Numbered from the stretch's first letter, positions 1 to 5,952 are shown. The stretch is DNA of 5,952 nt from Cyclobacteriaceae bacterium (GCA_029861825.1 JAOTYN010000277.1:1-5952), one strand, 5' to 3'. Numbers and translations: made by a program. Notes: generated by a model not told the origin, from the letters alone.

Positions 1-849
1 CACCGGGGTATAATCGGCTACCGCAGCGGCAAAAATAGCAATGTCGCAATCAGCAAAGGTCTGTGCGGCCTGTTCGTACATCTCAAGGGCTTCCTGGACC
101 TTCACCAGAATGATATTCGGGTGTTGGGTACGTTGAATACTGGGGCCACTTATTAAGGTTACGGAGGCTCCCATATGAGCCATTTGCTCAGCTAATGCGT
201 ACCCCATCTTACCACTGCTGTGATTCCCGATAAATCTTACCGGATCAATAGTTTCATAAGTAGGGCCTGCTGTGATCAACACTTTTTTATCTTGCAAAGC
301 TTGATCCAGCTCGAAATGTTGGGCGAGTGCTTGTAGTATGTTTTCCGGTTCCGCCATTCTGCCGGTGCCTACCAGTCCGCTGGCTAGTTCTCCATGTTCA
401 GCTTCGATAATGTGGTTGCCGAATTGCCGTAATCGCTCCATATTCTGCTGAGTGGAGTGGTGTTGATACATGTCCAGATCCATGGCTGGTGCCCAAAATA
501 CCGGGCAGCGTGCGGAAAGATAAACCGCCGACAGCAGATTATCACAGACTCCCGTACTGCATTTGGCTATAGTGTTAGCACTAGCAGGGGCCATGATCAG
601 GAGATCTGCCCAAAGGCCCAGTTCTACGTGATTATTCCATAAGCTGCCTGAGCCTTCATGGAACTCAATAAGTACGGGATTTTTTGATAAGGTGGATAGG
701 GTAAGGGGGCTGATGAATTCGGTGGCTGCCTGGGTCATGACAACTTTCACTTCTGCCCCTGCCTTGACCAATAAACGCACTAAAAGTGCGGCTTTATAGG
801 CAGCAATGCTGCCGCATACTCCTAGCAGAATCTTCTTGCTACCGAGCAT
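1..849 (-). CDS. coaBC: Bifunctional phosphopantothenoylcysteine decarboxylase / phosphopantothenate-cysteine ligase, 3' end missing
   Basis: This flavoprotein carries out two steps of coenzyme A synthesis in the cytoplasm: ligation of cysteine to 4'-phosphopantothenate (CoaB) and decarboxylation of the product to 4'-phosphopantetheine (CoaC). The 283 codons present include the whole CoaC domain (about residues 1-175) and the start of CoaB. Visible CoaC motifs are the FMN-binding GSIAAYKA (13-20), the likely catalytic His74 in NNHVEL, PASANT (88-93), PAMDLDM (121-127) and the substrate clamp GTGRMAEP (161-168). CoaB begins with ITAGPTYETIDPVRFI (192-207), SSGKMG (211-216) and AAAVADY (274-280). 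Full proteins are about 400 residues, so roughly 120 lie beyond the left edge. The ATG at 847-849 starts 9 bases after the omega-subunit stop, with no Shine-Dalgarno sequence, which suggests translation within the bamD operon. Two positions differ from the E. coli enzyme: Asp124 replaces the Asn of PxMN, and Ser157 sits where the clamp Cys is expected. Family identity is very secure. Confidence 0.95.
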   Translation of the reverse strand, partial: MLGSKKILLGVCGSIAAYKAALLVRLLVKAGAEVKVVMTQAATEFISPLTLSTLSKNPVLIEFHEGSGSLWNNHVELGLWADLLIMAPASANTIAKCSTGVCDNLLSAVYLSARCPVFWAPAMDLDMYQHHSTQQNMERLRQFGNHIIEAEHGELASGLVGTGRMAEPENILQALAQHFELDQALQDKKVLITAGPTYETIDPVRFIGNHSSGKMGYALAEQMAHMGASVTLISGPSIQRTQHPNIILVKVQEALEMYEQAAQTFADCDIAIFAAAVADYTPV

Positions 850-858
850 CGGAAAGCC

Positions 859-1182
859 TTACAGTGCGCTAGGTTGCTCTACATCTTCTTCTGGAATACG
901 ATACCTGATCTCATCGTCCAAGAATTCCTCGGTAGCCACAGTGGAGGGCTTGGGCATCCTCTCATAGAATTTCGAGATCTCTATTTGTTCACGGTTTTCA
1001 AATACCTCTTCCAGATTATCTACGGTAGAGGCAAATTCTGCTAATTTGCCGCTCAATTCTTCCCTTATCTGAGTGGAAAGCTGACGAGCTCTTTTAGAGA
1101 TTACCGCCACGGATTGGTAAACATTACCGGTGGCATTTGCCAACTTATCAATATCGCGGGTGATGATTGATGCTTTTCCCAT
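859..1182 (-). CDS. rpoZ: DNA-directed RNA polymerase omega subunit, Bacteroidota Rpb6 type
   Basis: This 107-residue protein is the Bacteroidota form of the omega subunit (bacterial omega, archaeal RpoK, eukaryotic Rpb6). In the family, omega binds the beta' subunit and helps assemble and stabilise core RNA polymerase. The diagnostic stretch is NVYQSVAVISKRARQL (residues 20-35): its SKRARQL core matches the conserved omega segment around the helix that packs on beta'. The C-terminal part (about 55-107) is acidic and probably flexible. The length is normal for the Bacteroidota form, as far as I recall, and the gene looks intact. Its ATG follows the bamD stop after only 3 bases (TGA AAA ATG), and its TAA is 9 bases before coaBC, so it is the middle gene of a likely three-gene operon and may depend on translational coupling. 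No promoter of its own is visible. The placement between bamD and coaBC agrees with the order I know from Flavobacteriia and supports the call, because such short proteins carry little signal alone. Confidence 0.9.
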   Translation of the reverse strand: MGKASIITRDIDKLANATGNVYQSVAVISKRARQLSTQIREELSGKLAEFASTVDNLEEVFENREQIEISKFYERMPKPSTVATEEFLDDEIRYRIPEEDVEQPSAL

Positions 1183-1185
1183 TTT

Positions 1186-2034
1186 TCAATTACTATTAGT
1201 ATCTACTTCTTCTTTTTTTGCCGCCGTTTCGTCGATCCACTTCCTGCAATCGTCATAAATTTTGCGGGCATCTTTTGCAAAGGTACTATTTGCATAGTTC
1301 TCAATGAAATAATTATAGAAATCTATGGCTAATTCATAGCGTTCTTTTTGCCTGGTAGAAATGGAACGTCTGGCGTATAAATATTGTGATTCCAGTTTTA
1401 AAAAGTTGATTTCCTCATTCAATTGGCTGTCAGGGTAATCTTTATTGAAGTTTTCAAAGGCAATCACCGCAGAATTATGCTGAGATAATTTCTTGTACAA
1501 AACAGCATTACTGTAGGCTTTTTTCTCCAGTTTAATCTGTAATTCGTTAATAGTATTGTTCGCTTGCAGGGTATATTCGCTGTTGGGAAACCGGTTGAGG
1601 AATTGCTGCATGGCGGTTATGGCCTCTTCCGAACTGGATTGATCCAGTTCCACTACGGGAGAGTCCAGGAAAAGGGAGTGTGCATGCAAATACATGGCTT
1701 CCCGAGCAAACTCACTGCGGCTGTACGTTTCATAAAAGTTTTTGAAGTAAAAAGCACTCTCTACATAAAGAGTTTGATGAAAATGGCAGTATGCGTAATA
1801 AAAATTGGCTTTTTCAGCCTCTTCAGTACCTCTTATCAACGGTAATATCTCCTCAAACAGGATGCTGGCCTTAATATAGTCGCTTTTTTCGCCTCTCTCA
1901 TAATAGCGTACCGCGGCGTCGTATTTTTCACGCCAATCCGTGCTCTTTTGCAGTTTTCTAAAATCACTGCATCCAAACAGTAACAATACCGCCAGCAATA
2001 CCCCAAAAATCCTACCTTTTGTTATGCTCCGCAT
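1186..2034 (-). CDS. bamD: Outer membrane protein assembly factor BamD (lipoprotein)
   Basis: BamD is the essential lipoprotein of the BAM complex, which inserts beta-barrel proteins into the outer membrane. It sits on the periplasmic side and contacts BamA. The 282 residues begin with a lipoprotein signal: Arg2 and Lys6/Arg8, a hydrophobic core (11-20) and the lipobox LFGC, with Cys22 the expected lipidated residue. The residues after it (SDF) carry neither Asp at +2 nor a run of acidic residues like known Bacteroidota surface-export signals, which fits a periplasm-facing protein. The rest is helical and TPR-like, with repeat-end motifs NRFPNSEY (147-154) and KDYPDSQL (198-205), a related ENYANS near 245-250, and the family-typical segment DSPVVELDQSSSEEAI (124-139). 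The length is within the usual 240-290. The ATG at 2032-2034 is the only ATG that keeps the signal peptide. It leads the operon with the omega subunit and coaBC, and a promoter match ends 7 bases before it. The C-terminal tail (272-282) is polar and probably disordered. Confidence 0.93.
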   Translation of the reverse strand: MRSITKGRIFGVLLAVLLLFGCSDFRKLQKSTDWREKYDAAVRYYERGEKSDYIKASILFEEILPLIRGTEEAEKANFYYAYCHFHQTLYVESAFYFKNFYETYSRSEFAREAMYLHAHSLFLDSPVVELDQSSSEEAITAMQQFLNRFPNSEYTLQANNTINELQIKLEKKAYSNAVLYKKLSQHNSAVIAFENFNKDYPDSQLNEEINFLKLESQYLYARRSISTRQKERYELAIDFYNYFIENYANSTFAKDARKIYDDCRKWIDETAAKKEEVDTNSN

Positions 2035-2041
2035 AGGGCTG

Positions 2042-2073
2042 CAAATATATAGCTCTAATATCTATTTTACAAT
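2042..2073 (-). promoter_or_regulatory. Predicted Bacteroidota-type promoter of the bamD operon
   Basis: Read on the minus strand, a perfect TAnnTTTG match (TATATTTG, 2042-2049) follows a TTG (2070-2072, within ATTG) after 20 bases. This matches the Bacteroidota housekeeping promoter, TTG or TTTG near -33 and TAnnTTTG near -7. The last G is 7 bases from the bamD ATG, so transcription should begin at or just before the start codon. It is the best promoter match in the spacer. This is a motif prediction only. Confidence 0.55.
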
Positions 2074-2084
2074 CTAATAAGAGG

Positions 2085-2101
2085 CTTTAACCTCCTTTAA
2101 C
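2085..2101. repeat. Tandem heptamer repeat upstream of the bamD promoter
   Basis: The seven bases CTTTAAC occur twice (2085-2091 and 2095-2101) separated by CTC, giving an exact 10-base period, close to one turn of the helix. On the minus strand this reads GTTAAAG-GAG-GTTAAAG. It lies 12 bases upstream of the -33 element of the predicted bamD promoter, roughly at -49 to -65. Position and spacing fit a binding site for a dimeric activator that reads direct repeats, such as many response regulators. The AT-rich surroundings mean chance is possible. No regulator is encoded in this window. Confidence 0.4.
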
Positions 2102-2144
2102 AATTATCCTGAAAATATCCCTTCCCCTGGGTGTAACGCCCCCT

Positions 2145-3701
2145 TTAGTCTTGTTGTTGTTGCATCAACTCATCATAGTTTTCCGGTACACCCGGAGTAT
2201 AGCGCTGAATTCGTAATACCGTATTGCGGGTGGGCCTTTCCGCAGGCCTCCAAATAAAATTTTCCAATTTGGTGCTTGCCGGGGAAATCTCATGAAACGG
2301 AATAAAACTGCCATCCGGACTGTAAAAGATAATATCGGTGATATCCTGGTTCTCAAACAGTAGTTTCATATCACTGCAAATTACTTTGTTCATGCCTATT
2401 ACCAAGGAATCACCCTGTAGCTCAAAATAGATGCTCTCACCATTGCCGTTTACATCCACCTTTTCTAATAAACCTTTATCGAAATAAGCGATCATATGCC
2501 GGCCTTTAACTTGATTGTAGTGTTCCTCTGCCGATTCTGAGGCCACAAAGGCTTTGGTATCCATGAACATTTTGGAAACCTGCCCATATTCAATCAGAAT
2601 GCTGATGGTATCCGATACCATTTGATTGTTATTATTCCAAAGGATGGGATCGCGGTACATGTAGATCAGGGAATCTGCTGTCTGATAACTCAATGAATCA
2701 GCTTTGCCTTGCAGATCAGGTTTGTAGATACGCACATTATAAAATGCTAATAACCGCTCATTGGAAGGAATGGAGTCTTCAATATTGATCAGGGTATCGG
2801 CCGACATAAACAAGGTATCATTGGCAAATACCTTTGTCATCAAGGCATTACCGTATACTTTGGTCAGGCCTTGGGCCTTCCAGTATTTCCCGTGGTCGCC
2901 CGTAATGATCACATTCTCATTCTTACTGGTAAGGGTCACATTGGCGGTGGCCGTATAATAATCATTAATATTATCGCCGTAAAGTTCATCTCCATTTAAG
3001 AGATACTTGGGTGTTTCAATGGCGGCACCGGAAAAATTGGAAATATCCTGGCGGGTGTCGTACTCTCCACCGTCGTCGGCATTCAATATGGTACCATTTT
3101 TAGCGGTGATCAAAGTAGGACCTCTAAAGTACGCCACCTCGCTTACGGTGTTGAATTGGAAGGTATCGGCTTCCACAGTATAGTCGGGGTTTTTAAGCAC
3201 CACGCTATCTTTAAAAGAAGCAAAACGAGCCTCGGTATCGTAATATCCTTTCTTGCTGGTAAGAACGTTGCTTTCTGTTACCAATCGGCCATCATCGAAA
3301 TAATAAGCCAGGTGCTCCACCATGTCGTAGTCCAGAAATTCGGTGGTGAGGACCATGGACGGGTCCCGGTATACCACGTTCTCTCTCATTTGAGCCAATT
3401 TAAAGTTGCCGTCATAAATAAGCTTTTTGCCGGTTATGGTTATGGAATCTCCTTCTAAGACCCGTACCCGGCCGAAGATCTCCACCTGGTTTTTGTCCTT
3501 ATAGAAAAAAGCCGAGTCACCGAAAATGCGGGTTTCCTTCTGGGAAAACGCCACATTACCGATCACTTTGTCGAACTTCTGTCCATTCAGCTCACCATTT
3601 TCCAAATATTCAGCCCGGTCCAATTTGACCCTGTCCTGAGCTGTAATTTGAGTGCCAAGCACTAAGCACAGTGAAACCCAATAAATTGATAACTTTACCA
3701 C
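2145..3701 (-). CDS. OstA/LptA-like periplasmic protein, probable lipopolysaccharide transport component
   Basis: This 518-residue protein belongs to the OstA-like family of Bacteroidota, related to LptA and the N-terminal domain of LptD, whose stacked beta-jellyroll folds carry lipopolysaccharide across the periplasm. With the GTG start at 3699-3701 it opens with a clear signal peptide (Lys3, hydrophobic core 4-16, probable cleavage after ITA at residue 21). The mature part is rich in short beta-strand units with repeated phrases of the type 'D-T-L/F ... Y ... G ... V/A': GKKLIYDG (91-98), ADTFQF (178-183), GDELYGD (237-243) and SADTLINIED (300-309). The C-terminal end (about 475-518) is proline-rich and ends in four Gln and Asp. 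The open frame extends to a TTG at 3752, but that start would leave only 5 bases before the divergent tilS gene and would place a promoter match inside the gene. It lies 110 bases upstream of bamD on the same strand. The exact role is inferred from family; the family call is fairly secure. Confidence 0.8.
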   Translation of the reverse strand: MVKLSIYWVSLCLVLGTQITAQDRVKLDRAEYLENGELNGQKFDKVIGNVAFSQKETRIFGDSAFFYKDKNQVEIFGRVRVLEGDSITITGKKLIYDGNFKLAQMRENVVYRDPSMVLTTEFLDYDMVEHLAYYFDDGRLVTESNVLTSKKGYYDTEARFASFKDSVVLKNPDYTVEADTFQFNTVSEVAYFRGPTLITAKNGTILNADDGGEYDTRQDISNFSGAAIETPKYLLNGDELYGDNINDYYTATANVTLTSKNENVIITGDHGKYWKAQGLTKVYGNALMTKVFANDTLFMSADTLINIEDSIPSNERLLAFYNVRIYKPDLQGKADSLSYQTADSLIYMYRDPILWNNNNQMVSDTISILIEYGQVSKMFMDTKAFVASESAEEHYNQVKGRHMIAYFDKGLLEKVDVNGNGESIYFELQGDSLVIGMNKVICSDMKLLFENQDITDIIFYSPDGSFIPFHEISPASTKLENFIWRPAERPTRNTVLRIQRYTPGVPENYDELMQQQQD

Positions 3702-3707
3702 TGACAG

Positions 3708-3736
3708 CAAATTTATAACAAATAATTGGTAACAAA
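3708..3736 (-). promoter_or_regulatory. Predicted Bacteroidota-type promoter of the OstA-like gene
   Basis: On the minus strand, TTTG (3733-3736) is followed after 17 bases by TAAATTTG (3708-3715), a perfect TAnnTTTG match. The spacing is at the short end of the range known for this promoter class. The last G is 6 bases before the GTG at 3701, nearly the same geometry as at bamD. This match decides the start of the OstA-like gene, since a start at 3752 would lie upstream of it. It also means the opposing tilS promoter must overlap the start of the OstA-like gene; I see no clear plus-strand match there. Confidence 0.5.
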
Positions 3737-3757
3737 GATGTTGCCAAGCCAACGCCG

Positions 3758-5086
3758 GTGGAAAAACAATTCTCCCACTTTATTAAAAACACCATTAAAA
3801 CGCCTCTTCAGGACCAATATTTGTTGGCCGTTAGTGGGGGGGTGGATTCCATGGTAATGGCTCATCTATTCCGGGATCAAGGATTTTCCATAGGACTGGC
3901 TCATGTAAATTTCACTTTAAGGGGAAAGGACGCTGAGCTAGACCAAGAGTTCGTTAAATCCCTTGCCGAATCCTGGGGAGTACCCTATTACCACAAGCGT
4001 GTGGACACTGCAGATTATGCTCGGAGCAAAAGGATCTCATTGCAAATGGCGGCTCGCGAGATTCGCTATCAATGGTTCGAAGAATTGTTAGCATCATCGG
4101 ATTATCAATGGGTGGTGACGGCCCATCATCAAAATGATGAGTTGGAGACCATGCTCCTGAATTTCACCAAGGGCACGGGACTGGCCGGTTTGCACGGTAT
4201 TGCTCCTAAAAGAGGTAACATTATCCGTCCCTTACTTTTTGCTACCAAACAACGGATCCTGGATTATGCCCGAAAAAGTCAGATCAGCTGGCGGGAAGAT
4301 AGTTCCAATCAGTCCGATTACTATCAGCGGAATCTAATTCGCAATAAGGTTATTCCTATATTAAAAGAGATCAACCCCAAGTTGGAACAAACTGCCCATG
4401 CCTCGGCTGAAGTCATCGGCGTGGCAGAAACGGTGTTTCTGAGAAAGGTTGAGGAGATCAAAGCCACCCTGCTCATTCAAAAAGGAGATCACATCTGGAT
4501 CGATACTTCTTTACTAACTTCACAACCTTTGCCGATCTGGTTTCAGATTCTAAATGAATATGGCTTTAACTATCAACAGGTGATTAAAATAGCCGACACC
4601 CTGGGTAAGTCAGGCAGTAAGTTTATTTCTTCGACCTTTCAATTGAATGTAGACCGACATCACCTTGTCATTACCCCTCTTAATAAACAATCGTTGTCTG
4701 GTTTCACCATAGATAATACTTCCGGAAGCTATCAGCAGGGGAACAAAACCTGGACTCTGGCCAGGCATGAGGCCAAATCGTTTTCCATTAAAGTCGATGA
4801 CGGCACGGGCGCCTTTGATCTGGAGAGCTTGCAGTTTCCTTTACGAGTAAGAAATTGGGAGCCGGGCGATTGGTTTCATCCCTTAGGTATGTCACATCGC
4901 AAAAAGGTTAGCGATTTATTGGTTGATGTGAAGGTCCCATTAAATCTCAAAGATGAGGTGCAGGTGGTGACCTCCGGAGAGGATATTGTATGGGTAGTAG
5001 GATTTAGAATTGACGACAGATTTAAAATTACCCAGCAAACCGAAAAGGTGTTGGAAATCACCATAAACAATGCGCTTCAAGAGTAA
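3758..5086 (+). CDS. tilS: tRNA(Ile)-lysidine synthetase
   Basis: TilS uses ATP to attach lysine to C34 of the tRNA-Ile with a CAU anticodon, turning it from an AUG reader into an AUA reader charged with isoleucine. It acts in the cytoplasm and is essential in most bacteria. The 442 residues give a complete protein. The N-terminal PP-loop is SGGVDS (26-31). The second ATPase motif is AHHQNDELET (122-131), where family members usually show HHxDDQxET, so Asn126 and Glu128 are mild departures. The tRNA-related segment WREDSSN (178-184) with YQRNLIRNKVIP (189-200) is typical. The C-terminal domain carries RVRNWEPGDWFHPLGM (363-378), KKVSDLL (382-388) and RIDDR (417-421). The GTG at 3758-3760 is chosen because no ATG precedes it in frame after the stop at 3716-3718, and the next Met (residue 32) would destroy the PP-loop. 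The PP-loop codons contain a run of seven G bases. It diverges from the OstA-like gene with a 56-base gap. Confidence 0.95.
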   Translation: MEKQFSHFIKNTIKTPLQDQYLLAVSGGVDSMVMAHLFRDQGFSIGLAHVNFTLRGKDAELDQEFVKSLAESWGVPYYHKRVDTADYARSKRISLQMAAREIRYQWFEELLASSDYQWVVTAHHQNDELETMLLNFTKGTGLAGLHGIAPKRGNIIRPLLFATKQRILDYARKSQISWREDSSNQSDYYQRNLIRNKVIPILKEINPKLEQTAHASAEVIGVAETVFLRKVEEIKATLLIQKGDHIWIDTSLLTSQPLPIWFQILNEYGFNYQQVIKIADTLGKSGSKFISSTFQLNVDRHHLVITPLNKQSLSGFTIDNTSGSYQQGNKTWTLARHEAKSFSIKVDDGTGAFDLESLQFPLRVRNWEPGDWFHPLGMSHRKKVSDLLVDVKVPLNLKDEVQVVTSGEDIVWVVGFRIDDRFKITQQTEKVLEITINNALQE

Positions 5087-5129
5087 GTGCTACAGGTGCT
5101 CTGGCCCTAGAATTAAGCCCTTGATAATT

Positions 5130-5161
5130 TTTGGTTTGTAAGAGTGCAGGTCGTAAATTAG
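5130..5161 (+). promoter_or_regulatory. mdh: Candidate promoter of the malate dehydrogenase gene
   Basis: In the 118-base spacer after tilS, TTTG (5130-5133) is followed after 20 bases by TAAATTAG (5154-5161), one base off TAnnTTTG. A start near 5166-5170 would give a leader of about 35-40 bases, rich in A near the ATG and without a Shine-Dalgarno sequence, as is usual in Bacteroidota. A second TTTG at 5135-5138 gives a 15-base spacing, which seems too short. No terminator hairpin for tilS is visible in the spacer, so read-through from tilS is also possible. Confidence 0.35.
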
Positions 5162-5171
5162 CCCTCCCTTA

Positions 5172-5202
5172 AGAATGATTCTCAGAACCTTAAAAATTTA
5201 AG
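5172..5202 (+). promoter_or_regulatory. Two short inverted repeats in the mdh leader, possible operator
   Basis: Between the candidate promoter and the mdh ATG are two perfect small palindromes: AGAAT-G-ATTCT (5172-5182) and CTTAAA-AA-TTTAAG (5189-5202). They could be protein-binding sites just downstream of the transcription start, or weak RNA hairpins. The second ends 2 bases before the ATG. Both are AT-rich, so chance occurrence is quite possible, and no regulator is identifiable. Confidence 0.2.
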
Positions 5203-5204
5203 AA

Positions 5205-5952
5205 ATGAAAGTAACTGTAGTTGGAGCCGGTAATGTCGGCGCAACCTGTGCGGATGTTTTGGCCTATCGTGAAATTGCCAATGAAGTAGTATTAGTGGAT
5301 ATCAAGGAGGGCCTGGCAGAGGGAAAGGCATTGGATATTTGGGAAAAATCTCCAATCAATCTTTACGATACTCGTACTATTGGCTCTACCAACGACTATA
5401 CCAAAACTGCTGGATCGGAGGTAGTGGTGATCACTTCCGGAATTCCCCGCAAGCCAGGAATGACCCGCGATGACCTGATTTCTACCAATGCAGGCATTGT
5501 AAAATCCGTAACTGAAAATATTATTGCCCATTCCCCCGACGCTATCCTGATCATCGTGTCCAATCCCTTGGACGTGATGACCTATCAAGCACACCTTACC
5601 TCTAAGCTCTCCCGTACCAGAATAATGGGAATGGCGGGGATCCTGGACACTGCCCGTTATCGCTCCTTCCTAGCGGAGGCCTTGAATGTAAGTCCTAAAG
5701 ATATTCAGGCTGTACTGATGGGAGGACATGGTGACACCATGGTTCCCTTACCCCGGTATACCACCGTGGGAGGGATCCCGGTAACGGAATTGATCGATGG
5801 CGATACTCTGGAGGCTATTATTGAACGTACCAAGAAAGGTGGAGGAGAATTGGTAAAACTAATGGGAACCTCCGCCTGGTATGCACCGGGAGCGGCCGCC
5901 GCTCAAATGGTGGAAGCCATTATACGTGATCAAAGGAGGGTATTTCCAGTTT
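5205..5952 (+). CDS. mdh: Malate dehydrogenase, LDH-like type, 3' end missing
   Basis: This enzyme interconverts malate and oxaloacetate with NAD in the citric acid cycle, in the cytoplasm. The 249 codons present cover most of a protein that usually has about 310 residues, so about 60 are beyond the right edge. The Rossmann motif GAGNVG is at 7-12, and Asp32 (in VLVDIK) indicates NAD rather than NADP. The mobile loop reads PRKPGMTRDDL (81-91): Arg82 in RKPG, where lactate dehydrogenases have Gln, marks malate/oxaloacetate specificity, and Arg88 is the loop arginine that aids catalysis. SNPLD (119-123), the pair Asp148/Arg151 in GILDTAR, and catalytic His175 in GGHGDTMVPL are all intact. The sequence resembles the lactate-dehydrogenase-like group rather than the E. 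coli group. The ATG at 5205-5207 begins directly at the Rossmann strand, as in relatives. It follows tilS on the same strand after 118 bases, with a candidate promoter of its own. Confidence 0.95.
   Translation, partial: MKVTVVGAGNVGATCADVLAYREIANEVVLVDIKEGLAEGKALDIWEKSPINLYDTRTIGSTNDYTKTAGSEVVVITSGIPRKPGMTRDDLISTNAGIVKSVTENIIAHSPDAILIIVSNPLDVMTYQAHLTSKLSRTRIMGMAGILDTARYRSFLAEALNVSPKDIQAVLMGGHGDTMVPLPRYTTVGGIPVTELIDGDTLEAIIERTKKGGGELVKLMGTSAWYAPGAAAAQMVEAIIRDQRRVFPV

Noticed and set aside
457..642. A 61-codon plus-strand open frame
   Set aside because: It is antisense to the CoaC domain, which carries conserved motifs across the same bases.
1213..1219. A7 run (minus strand) near the end of bamD as a programmed frameshift site
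   Set aside because: The heptamer fits a slippery pattern, but both shifted frames meet a stop within a few codons and do not join the omega gene, so no fusion product results.
1564..1845. A 93-codon plus-strand open frame within bamD
   Set aside because: It is wholly antisense to a well-supported gene, resembles no family I know, and has no promoter match in front of it.
2126..2143. Possible terminator after the OstA-like gene
   Set aside because: Pairing between GGG and CCC around 2129-2141 gives only a short, imperfect stem on the minus strand with no T run after it.
3156..3458. A 100-codon plus-strand open frame within the OstA-like gene
   Set aside because: It mirrors the coding frame of the opposite strand and its translation has no recognisable motif; the shorter open frame at 2761-2958 is dismissed for the same reason.
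3702..3752. TTG start at 3752 for the OstA-like gene
   Set aside because: It would leave 5 bases between divergent genes, put the promoter match inside the gene and add a 17-residue extension before an already complete signal peptide.
5087..5140. Terminator for tilS
   Set aside because: A T run occurs at 5128-5132, but I find no stable stem directly in front of it.
5171..5183. Fur-like box before mdh
   Set aside because: The palindrome around AGAATGATTCT recalls part of a Fur site but covers too few bases of the consensus to claim iron control.
5292..5594. A 100-codon minus-strand open frame
   Set aside because: It lies antisense to malate dehydrogenase, whose motifs are intact throughout this stretch.

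Overview
This window looks like ordinary chromosomal housekeeping DNA from a member of the Bacteroidota, most likely Flavobacteriia or a close relative. Four things point there. The genes bamD, an Rpb6-type RNA polymerase omega subunit and coaBC lie in tight tandem. The omega subunit and the OstA-like protein are of Bacteroidota type. Promoter-like sequences match the Bacteroidota TTTG / TAnnTTTG consensus rather than the TTGACA / TATAAT type. Clear Shine-Dalgarno sequences are missing before the starts. This placement rests on recognising protein families and motifs by eye, not on any search.

Layout. Positions 1-2034 hold a minus-strand cluster read bamD (1186-2034), omega/Rpb6 (859-1182), coaBC (1-849, running off the left edge), with gaps of 3 and 9 bases, so almost certainly one operon. 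Upstream of bamD is a 110-base spacer with a good promoter match and a tandem heptamer repeat. Further upstream on the same strand is an OstA/LptA-like periplasmic protein (2145-3701). Its start is placed here at a GTG, 51 bases inside the longest open frame, because a promoter match lies within that frame. Diverging from it on the plus strand are tilS (3758-5086) and, after a 118-base spacer, a malate dehydrogenase gene cut off by the right edge (5205-5952).

How the genes fit together. BamD and the OstA-like protein both serve the outer membrane: BamD in beta-barrel insertion, the OstA-like protein probably in lipopolysaccharide transport. The omega subunit belongs to transcription, CoaBC makes a coenzyme A precursor, TilS modifies the tRNA that reads AUA codons, and Mdh is a central-carbon enzyme. 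Apart from the bamD operon they form a neighbourhood rather than a pathway.

I found no mobile element, CRISPR array, structural RNA gene, defence system or obvious new system. The points most worth checking are small: two promoter matches ending only 6-7 bases before the start codons of bamD and the OstA gene (possible leaderless mRNAs), a heptamer repeat spaced one helical turn apart upstream of the bamD promoter, two changed active-site positions in the CoaC domain, and a run of seven G bases in the ATP-binding loop of tilS.
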